A stretch of DNA of 5,657 nucleotides from DALYLB01 sp046154695 (lineage in GTDB: Bacteria; Acidobacteriota; Blastocatellia; RBC074). The position numbers were made by a program, and so were the translations under genes. Shown piece after piece: positions 1-5,657 of this stretch. The notes beneath the pieces were generated by a model. The model was not told the origin of the DNA, ran no database searches, and saw only the letters and a program-made list of their open reading frames with translations. How positions within the stretch are numbered: the stretch's first letter is position 1; each line of letters begins with the position of its first letter. The stretch covers positions 1 through 5,657 of the forward strand of contig JBJXFI010000268.1 of NCBI GenBank assembly GCA_046154695.1, given 5' to 3'.

Positions 1-45
1 GGAGGAGCCCTGGGGACGACAAGGAGACATTAAAAGATGAGGAAG

Positions 46-128
<83 letters not shown>

Positions 129-157
129 CCCCTCCGATTTCCGCGATGAGACTTGAT

Positions 158-198
158 GCTCAATATGAGCACCGCGCTATTTGAAGGGTATTGACCCT
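158..198 (+). promoter_or_regulatory. Two small stem-loops in the kinase leader
   Basis: Two perfect 5-bp stems sit in the last 50 bases before the kinase start: GCTCA/TGAGC with a 3-nt loop (158-170) and AGGGT/ACCCT with a 4-nt loop (185-198). A second ACCCT at 201-205 could pair with the same AGGGT. The only ribosome-binding-like purine run, GAAGGG at 183-188, is partly inside the second stem and 18 bases from the ATG. Closing that stem would shorten the distance or hide the purines. Short stems like these also arise by chance, so a regulatory role is inference only. Confidence 0.25.
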
Positions 199-206
199 AA
201 ACCCTG

Positions 207-2021
207 ATGATTCCTGGAAAACTCCGCAATCAGTTGTTCTTCAGTTCCGCGCTTCTGGCCAGCCTGATTCTCGTTATTGCCGCGTGGGTGATCAACACGC
301 AGGTACTGCGCCAGGTTCGGCAGCAGGTGCAGGACGAGATCGCGAACCTGCTGCCGGTCTATGACTCGGTCTGGAACGAGCATGCCCGGCGGCTGGAGAC
401 GCTGGGGACGGCGATGTCCGACTCTCCCATCGTCAAGGAGGTTTTCGGGGACGCGCGGGCGTTTCACGATCATGCGACATTGCGCGAAATGATCTCGGAC
501 GCGAGCGTCGAGGCGCCCGCGCCGGGGGATCTGGTGCTGATCGCGGATGGGGCGGGCCGGGTCATCCTCGCCGATCAGCAGGGAGGCGTCGCGCCCGAGA
601 TCGGCAACGTGGCGCCGATGATCGAGGTGAGCGAGCGGCAGCGCCAGAATACCGGATTCACGAAGGTCGGCGACCGGCTGTTTCAGCTTGTGCTGACGCC
701 GGTCGTTCTGCATTCGGGGTCCGCGGAGGCCAACAATACGATGGCGGTGATCGGAACGGGGTCCGAGGTCAGCGCCGCGGTGGCGGGCGAGATTCGGCAG
801 CGGATCAACAGTGATGTCGCCTTCTTTGTCGGCGGGCGGCTGCATGCCTCATCGTTCGCGCCGGAGGACGAGCCGCGCGCGGCGGAGGCCGTTTTGGCGA
901 GCGACCTGTCGCTTTCCGATCCGGCCCGCGTCGTGGAGGTCGAGATCGCCGGCAATCTCTATCTCGCCTTCGCGCGGCCGCTGGCCGACTTCAATGGCGT
1001 GCCCATCGGGCAGGTCGTCGTGCTGCGGTCCATGGCGCGGGCGGGACGGCTCTTCGGCGCGATCACGAACCGGCTGATCCTGGTTTGGTCGCTGGCGCTC
1101 GCCGCCGCCCTGGGACTCAGTTTTCTGATCGCCGGCCGCATCACGAAACCGATCGAATCCCTGACCGCCAGCGCGCACGAACTCGGGAAAGGGAATTACG
1201 ATCATCCCGTGCCCGTCGATGCGCGCGGCGAGATCGGGCAGCTTGCGGGCTCCTTCGATCAGATGCGCGCGTCGCTGCGGCAGTCCCAGGCCGCCCTGCT
1301 CCGCAGCGAACGCCTGGCCACCATCGGCCAGATGGCGAGCTCCATCGTTCACGACCTGCGCAATCCCCTCGCGACGATCCTTACCGCCGCGGAGGTCATG
1401 AGGAATGAGCGCATCGACGCCGACCGCCGGCGCACGATTCTCGAAAATCTGGTCCGCGCCTCCGATCGTATGGACGCCATGCTCTCGGACATCCTCGAGT
1501 TTTCCCACAGCAGTTATCGGCTCCAGCGAAAGCCGCATCCCCTGGCGGAGATCGTCCGCGATGTCTGCCGGGAAATGGAATCCCAAATCACGCACCTCGG
1601 CATCCGTCTGGAGATTCAGATTCCCGAAACGATCGTCCTCGATGTCGATGGCGAACGGTTCGCCCGCGTCTTCGAAAATCTGCTCGTCAATTCCGTGCAG
1701 GCATTTCAGCAGAATCGGGCCGTTGCCGGGGCGCCGCCGCCCCTGATCGAAATTTCCGCGTTCGGAAATTCCCGTTGCATACGGGTTGAAGTCAGCGATA
1801 ATGGCCCCGGAACTCCCCAGGAAATTCGTGAACGACTGTTTGAACCTTTCATCAGCCACGGCAAGCGAGGCGGCACCGGGCTGGGATTGGCGATTGCGCG
1901 TGCGATCATCGAGGCGCATGGCGGACGGATCGGGCTTGCCGAAGCCGGGCGCCGCGGCGCGAAGTTTTTTATCGAGTTGCCCATTGAAAACGCACAAAAT
2001 ACAGATCGGGATGCGGCATAA
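207..2021 (+). CDS. Membrane-bound sensor histidine kinase (HAMP, HisKA, HATPase_c; NtrB-like core)
   Basis: This 604-residue inner-membrane kinase should autophosphorylate on His and pass the phosphate to a response regulator, most simply the one encoded 73 bases downstream. Residues 10-29 form the first membrane helix. Residues 30-288 are a large periplasmic sensor; DLVLIADGAGRVILA at 108-122 looks Cache-like, but the ligand is unknown. Residues 289-310 form the second helix and 310-362 a HAMP linker. The H-box SSIVHDLRNPLATI gives His382 as phosphoacceptor. The ATP-binding module shows the N-box (Asn491, Asn495), G1 DNGPG (531-535), F-box LFEPF (544-548) and G2 GGTGLGLA (555-562), so it looks catalytically intact. 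The start is the first ATG after the in-frame TAA at 198-200 and leaves a short cytoplasmic tail before helix 1. No good Shine-Dalgarno lies at normal distance. Codon endings shift from G to C near the second membrane helix. Confidence 0.95.
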   Translation: MIPGKLRNQLFFSSALLASLILVIAAWVINTQVLRQVRQQVQDEIANLLPVYDSVWNEHARRLETLGTAMSDSPIVKEVFGDARAFHDHATLREMISDASVEAPAPGDLVLIADGAGRVILADQQGGVAPEIGNVAPMIEVSERQRQNTGFTKVGDRLFQLVLTPVVLHSGSAEANNTMAVIGTGSEVSAAVAGEIRQRINSDVAFFVGGRLHASSFAPEDEPRAAEAVLASDLSLSDPARVVEVEIAGNLYLAFARPLADFNGVPIGQVVVLRSMARAGRLFGAITNRLILVWSLALAAALGLSFLIAGRITKPIESLTASAHELGKGNYDHPVPVDARGEIGQLAGSFDQMRASLRQSQAALLRSERLATIGQMASSIVHDLRNPLATILTAAEVMRNERIDADRRRTILENLVRASDRMDAMLSDILEFSHSSYRLQRKPHPLAEIVRDVCREMESQITHLGIRLEIQIPETIVLDVDGERFARVFENLLVNSVQAFQQNRAVAGAPPPLIEISAFGNSRCIRVEVSDNGPGTPQEIRERLFEPFISHGKRGGTGLGLAIARAIIEAHGGRIGLAEAGRRGAKFFIELPIENAQNTDRDAA

Positions 2022-2080
2022 GATCGGTCTTCGAGAGGTTGTTCCCGGTCTTCCGAGTCGAGGATTCCGAGTGTGATCGT

Positions 2081-2086
2081 GGGGAG
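2081..2086 (+). promoter_or_regulatory. Ribosome binding site deciding the receiver start
   Basis: GGGGAG ends 8 bases before the ATG at 2095, the normal spacing. It overlaps the upstream in-frame GTG at 2086, which therefore has no usable site of its own. This favours the product beginning MAKTVLLVDDD, also the usual start point of receiver domains. Confidence 0.6.
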
Positions 2087-2094
2087 TGTGGCGG

Positions 2095-2460
2095 ATGGCA
2101 AAAACCGTTTTACTGGTCGATGACGACAGGGAGTTTCGGGGGACGGTGGCGGTTGCATTGGAGCGCGCCGGGATCACCGTGATACAGGCATCGGACGGCG
2201 TCGGAGCGCTGGAATATCTGGGGCGGAGCCTCCCGGATATGATCATCTCCGATCTGAACATGCCGGGGATGGATGGCGGGATGCTTTGCCGCCGGGTACG
2301 GGCCGTCATCGCCTATAACGCCATCCCATTCGTGATTCTCTCGGCCATCGTCGAGACGGATGGCGCGAGCCTGGGGAATGTTCCCGCGGACCTCTGCCTG
2401 AGCAAGCAAAGCCCGTTGTCGGAGATTCTTTCCCAACTCAAGGATCTGATCGCCGACTGA
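2095..2460 (+). CDS. Stand-alone response regulator receiver domain (CheY-like)
   Basis: This 121-residue cytoplasmic protein is a single receiver domain. The acidic pocket is the DDD run at 9-11. The phosphoacceptor is Asp53 in SDLNMPGMDG, the switch Ser/Thr position is Ser83 in ILSA, and the conserved Lys is Lys104 in LSKQSP (the usual KP is interrupted as KQSP). All residues needed to accept phosphate are present. The chain ends at the last receiver helix (LSQLKDLIAD), so no DNA-binding, enzymatic or sigma-54-activating domain is attached. It follows the kinase on the same strand with no terminator seen between them and is probably its partner in one transcript. It may act by protein contact, as a phosphate sink or as a relay intermediate; the sequence does not say which. 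Confidence 0.93.
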   Translation: MAKTVLLVDDDREFRGTVAVALERAGITVIQASDGVGALEYLGRSLPDMIISDLNMPGMDGGMLCRRVRAVIAYNAIPFVILSAIVETDGASLGNVPADLCLSKQSPLSEILSQLKDLIAD

Positions 2461-2494
2461 TCGAACCGGATTCCCGTACGACAATTGTTCGCTG

Positions 2495-2521
2495 CCTGGC
2501 ATAAACCTGGCGCAGCCTGGC
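2495..2521 (+). repeat. Three direct CCTGGC hexamers at helical spacing
   Basis: CCTGGC occurs at 2495-2500, 2506-2511 and 2516-2521, giving 11- and 10-base steps that would place the copies on one face of the helix. The last copy ends 18 bases before the chosen porin start. The arrangement fits a regulator-binding array, but the first two copies also form the -24/-12-like element described separately. Hexamers of this composition are not rare in GC-rich DNA. Confidence 0.4.
2497..2511 (+). promoter_or_regulatory. Possible sigma-54 (-24/-12) promoter before the porin gene
   Basis: TGGCATAAACCTGGC has the invariant GG (2498-2499) and GC (2510-2511) separated by exactly 10 bases, as sigma-54 promoters require. 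Against the family consensus TGGCAC-N5-TTGCW it matches TGGCA and, in the -12 half, T, G and C, but lacks the second T and the final A/T. Transcription would begin near 2523, just upstream of the porin ribosome binding site. No convincing sigma-70 promoter is seen in this gap. No sigma-54 activator is encoded in the window, and the neighbouring receiver lacks the AAA domain needed for that role. Confidence 0.35.
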
Positions 2522-2523
2522 AA

Positions 2524-2530
2524 AGAGAGG
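2524..2530 (+). promoter_or_regulatory. Ribosome binding site of the porin gene
   Basis: AGAGAGG touches the ATG at 2531, is 3 bases from the ATG at 2534 and 9 bases from the ATG at 2540. Normal spacing therefore favours the third ATG, though the longer products differ by only two or three residues. Confidence 0.5.
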
Positions 2531-2539
2531 ATGATGCGT

Positions 2540-4183
2540 ATGCGAACCCGAAGTGGGAGAAGTCTGGTTCTCGTGATGATGGCGGGATTGTTGGCGGGGG
2601 CCGTTTCGCCGCCGGCGCGCGCCGGGGAGCAGGAGGGGAAGCGCCGCCGTCCGTCGCGCGAGACCGGCCGGACGCGAACGAAGCGCGCGCAGGACGAGAT
2701 GCTGGCCCTTCTTCGAAGCGCGCGCGAGGCGGCCGAGGCGGCGCGGGATGAGGCGCGGCAGGCGCGGCTGCAGGCGGAGGCATTGCGGCAGCGGTTCGAT
2801 CAGGCGGCCCGGGAACTGGCCGGATTGCGGCAGCAGAACATCGAATTCGGCGCACGCGTGGCGGAGATGAGAGGGAGTCTCGAACAGTTCCAGGCGTCGA
2901 TGGCCGAGAGCGTGAAGCCGAAAACGGCCGGGCCGCCGTCGCTCGCGGTTCCGGCGCCGCCCGCTCCGGTAATGGAAGAGAAACTCTCCATGCTCGAAGA
3001 GCAGGTCGAGGTTCACGCCTCCCAATTGAAAGAGCAGGCGCAGACAAAGGTCGAGGCCGATTCGCGGTTTCGGGTTCGGCTGACGGGAATGTTGCTGGCG
3101 AACACCTTTCTCAACAGCGATGATACGGCGGGAAATGACCTGCCGACATTCGCCTTTCCGGCGTCGGCGCGGGCGGGACAGCGTCGGAACAATCTGGGCG
3201 GGTCAATGCGCCAGACGCGGATTGGATTTTCGCTGACCGGTCCGCGGGTCGGGAATGCGCGATTGAGCGCCGAGGCCGATTTCGATTTCTGGGGCGGGCC
3301 GTTTCGGGAGCGGATCGAGGGGGATGTGCTCGGGTTCTTCCGCATTCGCACGGCGTCGGCGAAGATCGAGTGGGAGCGCGGGGCGATCGAAGTCGGGCAG
3401 CTCACGCCGCTCATCTCGCCGCTCAATCCGAATTCCCTTGCAGCGGTCTGGTTTCCCGGGATGACCGCCGCCGGAAACCTCTGGCAATGGCGCCCGCAGA
3501 TCGTCGGAGAGCGCCGTATGCGTCTTGGGCCCGGCGCTGAATTGATCGTGCAGGGCGCTCTGCTGCCCGTCTTCGGCGAGATGGTCGCGGGCAACGACCT
3601 CGAAGGCTCTCCGGCATTCGAGGGGCGCGCGGCCTTTCGACGCGCCCTGGACGACGATCGGGTCCTCGAAATCGGGATCGGCGGCCATCGCGAGAGGCGC
3701 CACTTAGGCGCCGGCGGGCAGCAGGTGGATGGAACCATTCTCTCGGGCGATTGGCGCATCCCGCTCGGCAGCCGAATCGAACTGAGCGGCGAGGCCTATC
3801 GCGGCCGCGCCGTCAGTCTCAGTGAACAAAGCGGCAGCCGCATCGATCGCCTCTTCGCCTACACCGGCGGAATCAACAACCCCGCAACCGTCATTCGCGG
3901 CGTTCGCTCCAGCGGCGGCTGGCTTCAATTGAGCCTCCAGGCGCGGCGCGATCTCGAATTCAATCTCGCCTACGGGCAGGACGATCCAAACAACGCCGAT
4001 ATCCGCTTCGGCGCCATCTCCGATTTCACGCGATTCAAGAATCAGGCGGGATCCGCCAACTTCATCCACCATCTGCGAGCCAATTTTCTGATCTCGCTCG
4101 AATATCGCCGCCTGCTGACCGATTACGCCACCGGGCGCCGCGGAAACAACCACTATAATCTGGCATTCGGCTATTTGTTTTAG
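2540..4183 (+). CDS. Outer-membrane beta-barrel (porin-like) protein with N-terminal periplasmic coiled coil
   Basis: A 547-residue exported protein. Residues 1-28 form a Sec signal peptide: basic RTRSGR start, hydrophobic LVLVMMAGLLAGAV core, and cleavage after A-R-A at 26-28. A very basic stretch follows (RKR-rich, about 34-50). Then come a long Ala/Arg/Glu/Gln coiled coil (about 49-122), a Pro-rich linker (about 128-144) and a second short helix (about 145-172). From about 175 to the end, alternating polar/hydrophobic strands and many aromatic residues indicate a beta-barrel. The chain ends YNLAFGYLF, with the terminal Phe typical of proteins inserted by the BAM machinery. Segments such as RQTRIGFSLTGP and VGQLTPLISPLNPNSLAAV resemble, from memory, DcaP-like or related diffusion porins; substrate unknown. 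The coiled coil would lie in the periplasm, perhaps for trimerisation or envelope contact. It is the third plus-strand gene after the two-component pair and may be its target. Longer starts exist at 2531 and 2534. Confidence 0.85.
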   Translation: MRTRSGRSLVLVMMAGLLAGAVSPPARAGEQEGKRRRPSRETGRTRTKRAQDEMLALLRSAREAAEAARDEARQARLQAEALRQRFDQAARELAGLRQQNIEFGARVAEMRGSLEQFQASMAESVKPKTAGPPSLAVPAPPAPVMEEKLSMLEEQVEVHASQLKEQAQTKVEADSRFRVRLTGMLLANTFLNSDDTAGNDLPTFAFPASARAGQRRNNLGGSMRQTRIGFSLTGPRVGNARLSAEADFDFWGGPFRERIEGDVLGFFRIRTASAKIEWERGAIEVGQLTPLISPLNPNSLAAVWFPGMTAAGNLWQWRPQIVGERRMRLGPGAELIVQGALLPVFGEMVAGNDLEGSPAFEGRAAFRRALDDDRVLEIGIGGHRERRHLGAGGQQVDGTILSGDWRIPLGSRIELSGEAYRGRAVSLSEQSGSRIDRLFAYTGGINNPATVIRGVRSSGGWLQLSLQARRDLEFNLAYGQDDPNNADIRFGAISDFTRFKNQAGSANFIHHLRANFLISLEYRRLLTDYATGRRGNNHYNLAFGYLF

Positions 4184-4224
4184 CGAAGGCCTGGAGTATC
4201 GAGCGGCGCCCGGGCCGAGATGGA

Positions 4225-4632
4225 TCACCCCTTCAACTCGACCAGCACTTCCACATAATTCCGGTTGCCGGCGTTGCGCGCCGCGTGGCGGCCGCCCTTT
4301 TTGACGAAGCGCACATCGCCGTCTTTCAGCTCAAGCAGCGTCGCGGGGGCCTTCATCTCTTCGGGATAGGTGACTTCGAGCGTCGAGCCCTCATAGATGT
4401 GAAAGAGGTAGTCCATGCGGTGCGTGTGCATGGCGATCAATTCGCCCGGCGCGAGCTTGAACTCCCACACTTTCACCTTTTCGTTCTCGTACAGCAGTTT
4501 GGTACCGACCTGCCCGTCTCCTTCGAGCGCCGGCTCTTCCGGCCCCAATTCGTTGGCGGCGGCGATCTCATCGGCCAACAGCGTGAACGCGGGGATGCCC
4601 GCGAGAAATCCGATCAATGCTCTGCGATCCAT
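4225..4632 (-). CDS. Small exported single-domain cupin protein
   Basis: A 135-residue protein with an N-terminal export signal: MDRRALIGFLAGIPAFTLLA has twin Arg at 3-4 before a hydrophobic run, so Tat export is possible, with likely cleavage near the AAA at 24-26. Residues about 45-133 form one cupin barrel. Motif 1 is GELIAMHTHRMDYLFHIYEG (63-82) with His69 and His71. Motif 2 is GDVRFVKKGGRHAARN (105-120) with His116 and Asn120; Lys111 replaces the usual Pro. The motif-1 Glu ligand is absent (Tyr75/Leu76 instead), leaving a three-His set. Substrate and reaction cannot be named; such proteins may be small dioxygenases, isomerases or ligand binders. It is convergent with the porin gene (41-base gap), with its own ribosome site and promoter upstream, so it is probably monocistronic. 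Confidence 0.88.
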   Translation of the reverse strand: MDRRALIGFLAGIPAFTLLADEIAAANELGPEEPALEGDGQVGTKLLYENEKVKVWEFKLAPGELIAMHTHRMDYLFHIYEGSTLEVTYPEEMKAPATLLELKDGDVRFVKKGGRHAARNAGNRNYVEVLVELKG

Positions 4633-4640
4633 ATTTTTGT

Positions 4641-4644
4641 CCTC
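4641..4644 (-). promoter_or_regulatory. Ribosome binding site of the cupin gene
   Basis: Read on the minus strand, GAGG lies 8 bases before the ATG (complement of 4630-4632). The spacing is standard and supports this start codon. Confidence 0.7.
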
Positions 4645-4685
4645 GGGGTGCGGTCGGGATGTTGGGAAACTCTCGCGCAGCGGAG

Positions 4686-4714
4686 ACTATAAACTTAAAT
4701 GCGGGCTTCTTCAA
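4686..4714 (-). promoter_or_regulatory. Sigma-70-type promoter for the cupin gene
   Basis: On the minus strand a -35 hexamer TTGAAG (4709-4714, 4 of 6 to consensus) and a -10 hexamer TATAGT (4686-4691, 5 of 6) are separated by exactly 17 bases. Transcription would start near 4679 and give a leader of about 47 bases containing the GAGG ribosome site. The element lies in a locally AT-rich patch of a GC-rich region, which strengthens the call. Confidence 0.6.
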
Positions 4715-4732
4715 AAATCTCCCGGAGGGTGA

Positions 4733-4757
4733 GGGCCGATTTCTCTAAATCAGGCCC
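4733..4757. other. Strong hairpin, 10-bp stem with one bulged A
   Basis: The left arm is GGGCC (4733-4737) plus GATTT (4738-4742). The loop is CTCT (4743-4746). The right arm is AAATC (4747-4751), a bulged A at 4752, then GGCCC (4753-4757). All ten pairs are Watson-Crick. A short A-run follows on the plus strand, but neither strand has a T-tract in the terminator position. It lies between the cupin promoter and the methyltransferase start, so it could be an operator, an RNA leader structure or part of a dispersed repeat. Confidence 0.6.
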
Positions 4758-4832
4758 AAAAACAATCGTTTCCTCGTGTTCCCCGTGGTAAAGCCGTCTC
4801 AAATTTTGTTGTTTTGATTTAGGGCGCATGTG

Positions 4833-4859
4833 TTGTCATCCGATGGCGATTGATGTAAT
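4833..4859 (+). promoter_or_regulatory. Possible promoter for the methyltransferase gene, near-leaderless
   Basis: TTGTCA (4833-4838, 5 of 6 to the -35 consensus) and TGTAAT (4854-4859, 5 of 6 to the -10 consensus) are 15 bases apart, shorter than the usual 16-18. A TG at 4851-4852, one base before the -10, gives an extended -10 that can compensate. Transcription would begin around 4866, only about 3 bases before the GTG start, implying an almost leaderless message. That would fit the lack of a normally spaced Shine-Dalgarno. Confidence 0.35.
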
Positions 4860-4868
4860 AACCGGGGG

Positions 4869-5657
4869 GTGATCATCACGAGTCCCGCCAATGAGAGATT
4901 GAAGCATGCGCGCCGCGTCCGCGAGGGGCGCGAGGAGGGCGTGATCTTTATCGAGGGAGAGCGGCTGGCGGAGGAGTGCCTGGAATCGGGGCTGCCGCTT
5001 GTGGCGGCGTTTCACCTGCCGGAGCCGGGCGCGCGGACGGGCGCGATCCTCGCGGAACTGGAGCGCCGCGCGTGTCCTCTCTTCGCGGTGACGGAGGCGG
5101 TGATGTCGAATCTTGGCGACACGGTCCATCCGCAGGGGATCGTGGTGCTGGCGGCGAGCCCGCGTTTCACGCTCGATGGGATTCTCTCGCCGCGCGGGGC
5201 CGAGGCGCCGCTCGTGGTCTGCCTGGAGGCGGTCCAGGATCCGGGAAATTTCGGCGCGATTCTGCGAACGGCGGAGGCCGCCGGCGCGACCGGCGTCATC
5301 GCGACGAAAGGATCGGTCGATCTCTTCGCGCCGAAGACGCTTCGCGGCGCGATGGGATCGGCCTTTCGGCTGCCGGCGGTGGAGGGCGTCTCCGCGGACG
5401 ACCTTTTCGCCCGTGTTCGCGCGGCGGGCATCGCGGTCGCCGCGACCGCGGCGGACGGCGAATGCGTGTACACGGAATATGATTGGAGAAGGCCGGTGTT
5501 GATCATGTTCGGAAATGAGGCGCGCGGCGTGACCCCGGAGTTGATGGAACGAGCGGACGTCCGTTTGCGTAGACCCCTGCGCCCGCCGGTAGAATCGCTG
5601 AATGTGGCGGCTTCCGCTGCCGCGATTCTGTTCGAGGCAGCCCGGCAAAGGGAAAAG
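4869..5657 (+). CDS. TrmH/SpoU-family RNA 2'-O-methyltransferase (3' end cut by window)
   Basis: An open frame of 263 codons reaches the window edge without a stop. The family transfers methyl from S-adenosylmethionine to a ribose 2'-OH in tRNA or rRNA, using a knotted SPOUT fold in the cytoplasm. Residues 1-95 look like the N-terminal SpoU substrate-binding domain (ITSPANERLKHARRVRE, then GVIFIEGERLAEE at 24-36). The catalytic domain shows motif 1 DPGNFGAILRTAEAAGA (124-140; Asn127, Arg133), motif 2 FGNEARG (214-220) and motif 3 PPVESLNVAASAAAILFE (239-256). All three are intact, and motif 3 normally lies near the C-terminus, so only a few residues should be missing. The GTG at 4869 is the first start codon after the in-frame TGA at 4851-4853 and gives the usual family N-terminus. 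Only G-rich bases adjoin it, with no spaced ribosome site. The exact RNA target (RlmB-, TrmH- or other-type) cannot be assigned. Confidence 0.92.
   Translation, partial: MIITSPANERLKHARRVREGREEGVIFIEGERLAEECLESGLPLVAAFHLPEPGARTGAILAELERRACPLFAVTEAVMSNLGDTVHPQGIVVLAASPRFTLDGILSPRGAEAPLVVCLEAVQDPGNFGAILRTAEAAGATGVIATKGSVDLFAPKTLRGAMGSAFRLPAVEGVSADDLFARVRAAGIAVAATAADGECVYTEYDWRRPVLIMFGNEARGVTPELMERADVRLRRPLRPPVESLNVAASAAAILFEAARQREK

Noticed and set aside
153..182. TTGATG with CTATTT as a sigma-70 promoter for the kinase
   Set aside because: The -10 candidate matches the consensus poorly and the alternatives in the leader are no better, so no promoter is called there.
2051..2072. Direct repeat TTCCGAGT (2051-2058 and 2065-2072) in the kinase-receiver gap
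   Set aside because: Two 8-base copies with no third copy, no symmetry and no promoter hexamers nearby; not enough to call a regulatory site.
849..2309. A 486-codon open frame on the minus strand, opposite the kinase and receiver genes
   Set aside because: It lies wholly opposite genes with unmistakable kinase and receiver motifs. Its composition is Arg/Pro/Asp-rich with no recognisable domain, as expected of antisense frames in GC-rich DNA.
2481..2488. ACAATTGT palindrome upstream of the porin as an operator
   Set aside because: Only 8 bases are perfectly symmetric; the flanking CGA/TTCG match needs a one-base offset. This is expected by chance.
4188..4216. GGCCTGG/CCGGGCC stem as a terminator between the convergent porin and cupin genes
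   Set aside because: The 7-pair stem includes one G-U, the loop is 15 nt, and neither strand has a T-tract after it.
4836..5648. A 270-codon open frame on the minus strand, opposite the methyltransferase
   Set aside because: The plus strand carries all three SpoU motifs in order. The antisense product is Arg/His-rich without domain features.

Overview
The window is a high-GC bacterial chromosome fragment from a Gram-negative organism. The Gram-negative call rests on a large protein with a signal peptide and an outer-membrane beta-barrel ending in Phe. The lineage cannot be fixed from the sequence. The CACGAAT-type inverted repeat near the left edge recalls (from memory, not from a search) dispersed repeats of environmental phyla such as Planctomycetota, Verrucomicrobiota and similar groups. 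No CRISPR array, transposase, tRNA or rRNA is visible.

Layout: positions 1-206 hold no convincing gene. They carry a strong 30-bp-arm inverted repeat (48-128) and two small stem-loops just before the first start codon. On the plus strand follow a membrane-bound sensor histidine kinase (207-2021), a stand-alone response-regulator receiver (2095-2460) and a coiled-coil plus beta-barrel outer-membrane protein (2540-4183). The gaps are 73 and 79 bases. The second gap holds a sigma-54-like -24/-12 element and three CCTGGC hexamers at helical spacing. A short exported cupin protein (4225-4632) lies on the minus strand, convergent with the porin and with a good sigma-70-type promoter of its own. A 236-base divergent intergenic region (4633-4868) then holds that promoter, a 10-bp hairpin with one bulged A, and possible repeat remnants. 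The last gene is a plus-strand SpoU/TrmH-family RNA 2'-O-methyltransferase (4869 to the window edge), complete except for its last few codons and stop.

How the genes may work together: the kinase has a periplasmic sensor, HAMP, HisKA and ATPase modules, and the adjacent receiver has every phosphorylation residue but no output domain. The natural inference is a phosphorelay that affects the porin next door or acts on a partner encoded elsewhere. The cupin and methyltransferase look like independent units. Nothing here is clearly a new biological system. The points most worth a second look are the inverted repeat, the sigma-54-like/triple-hexamer region before the porin, the hairpin at 4733-4757, the unusual start of the methyltransferase, and a switch from G-ending to C-ending codons midway through two genes.
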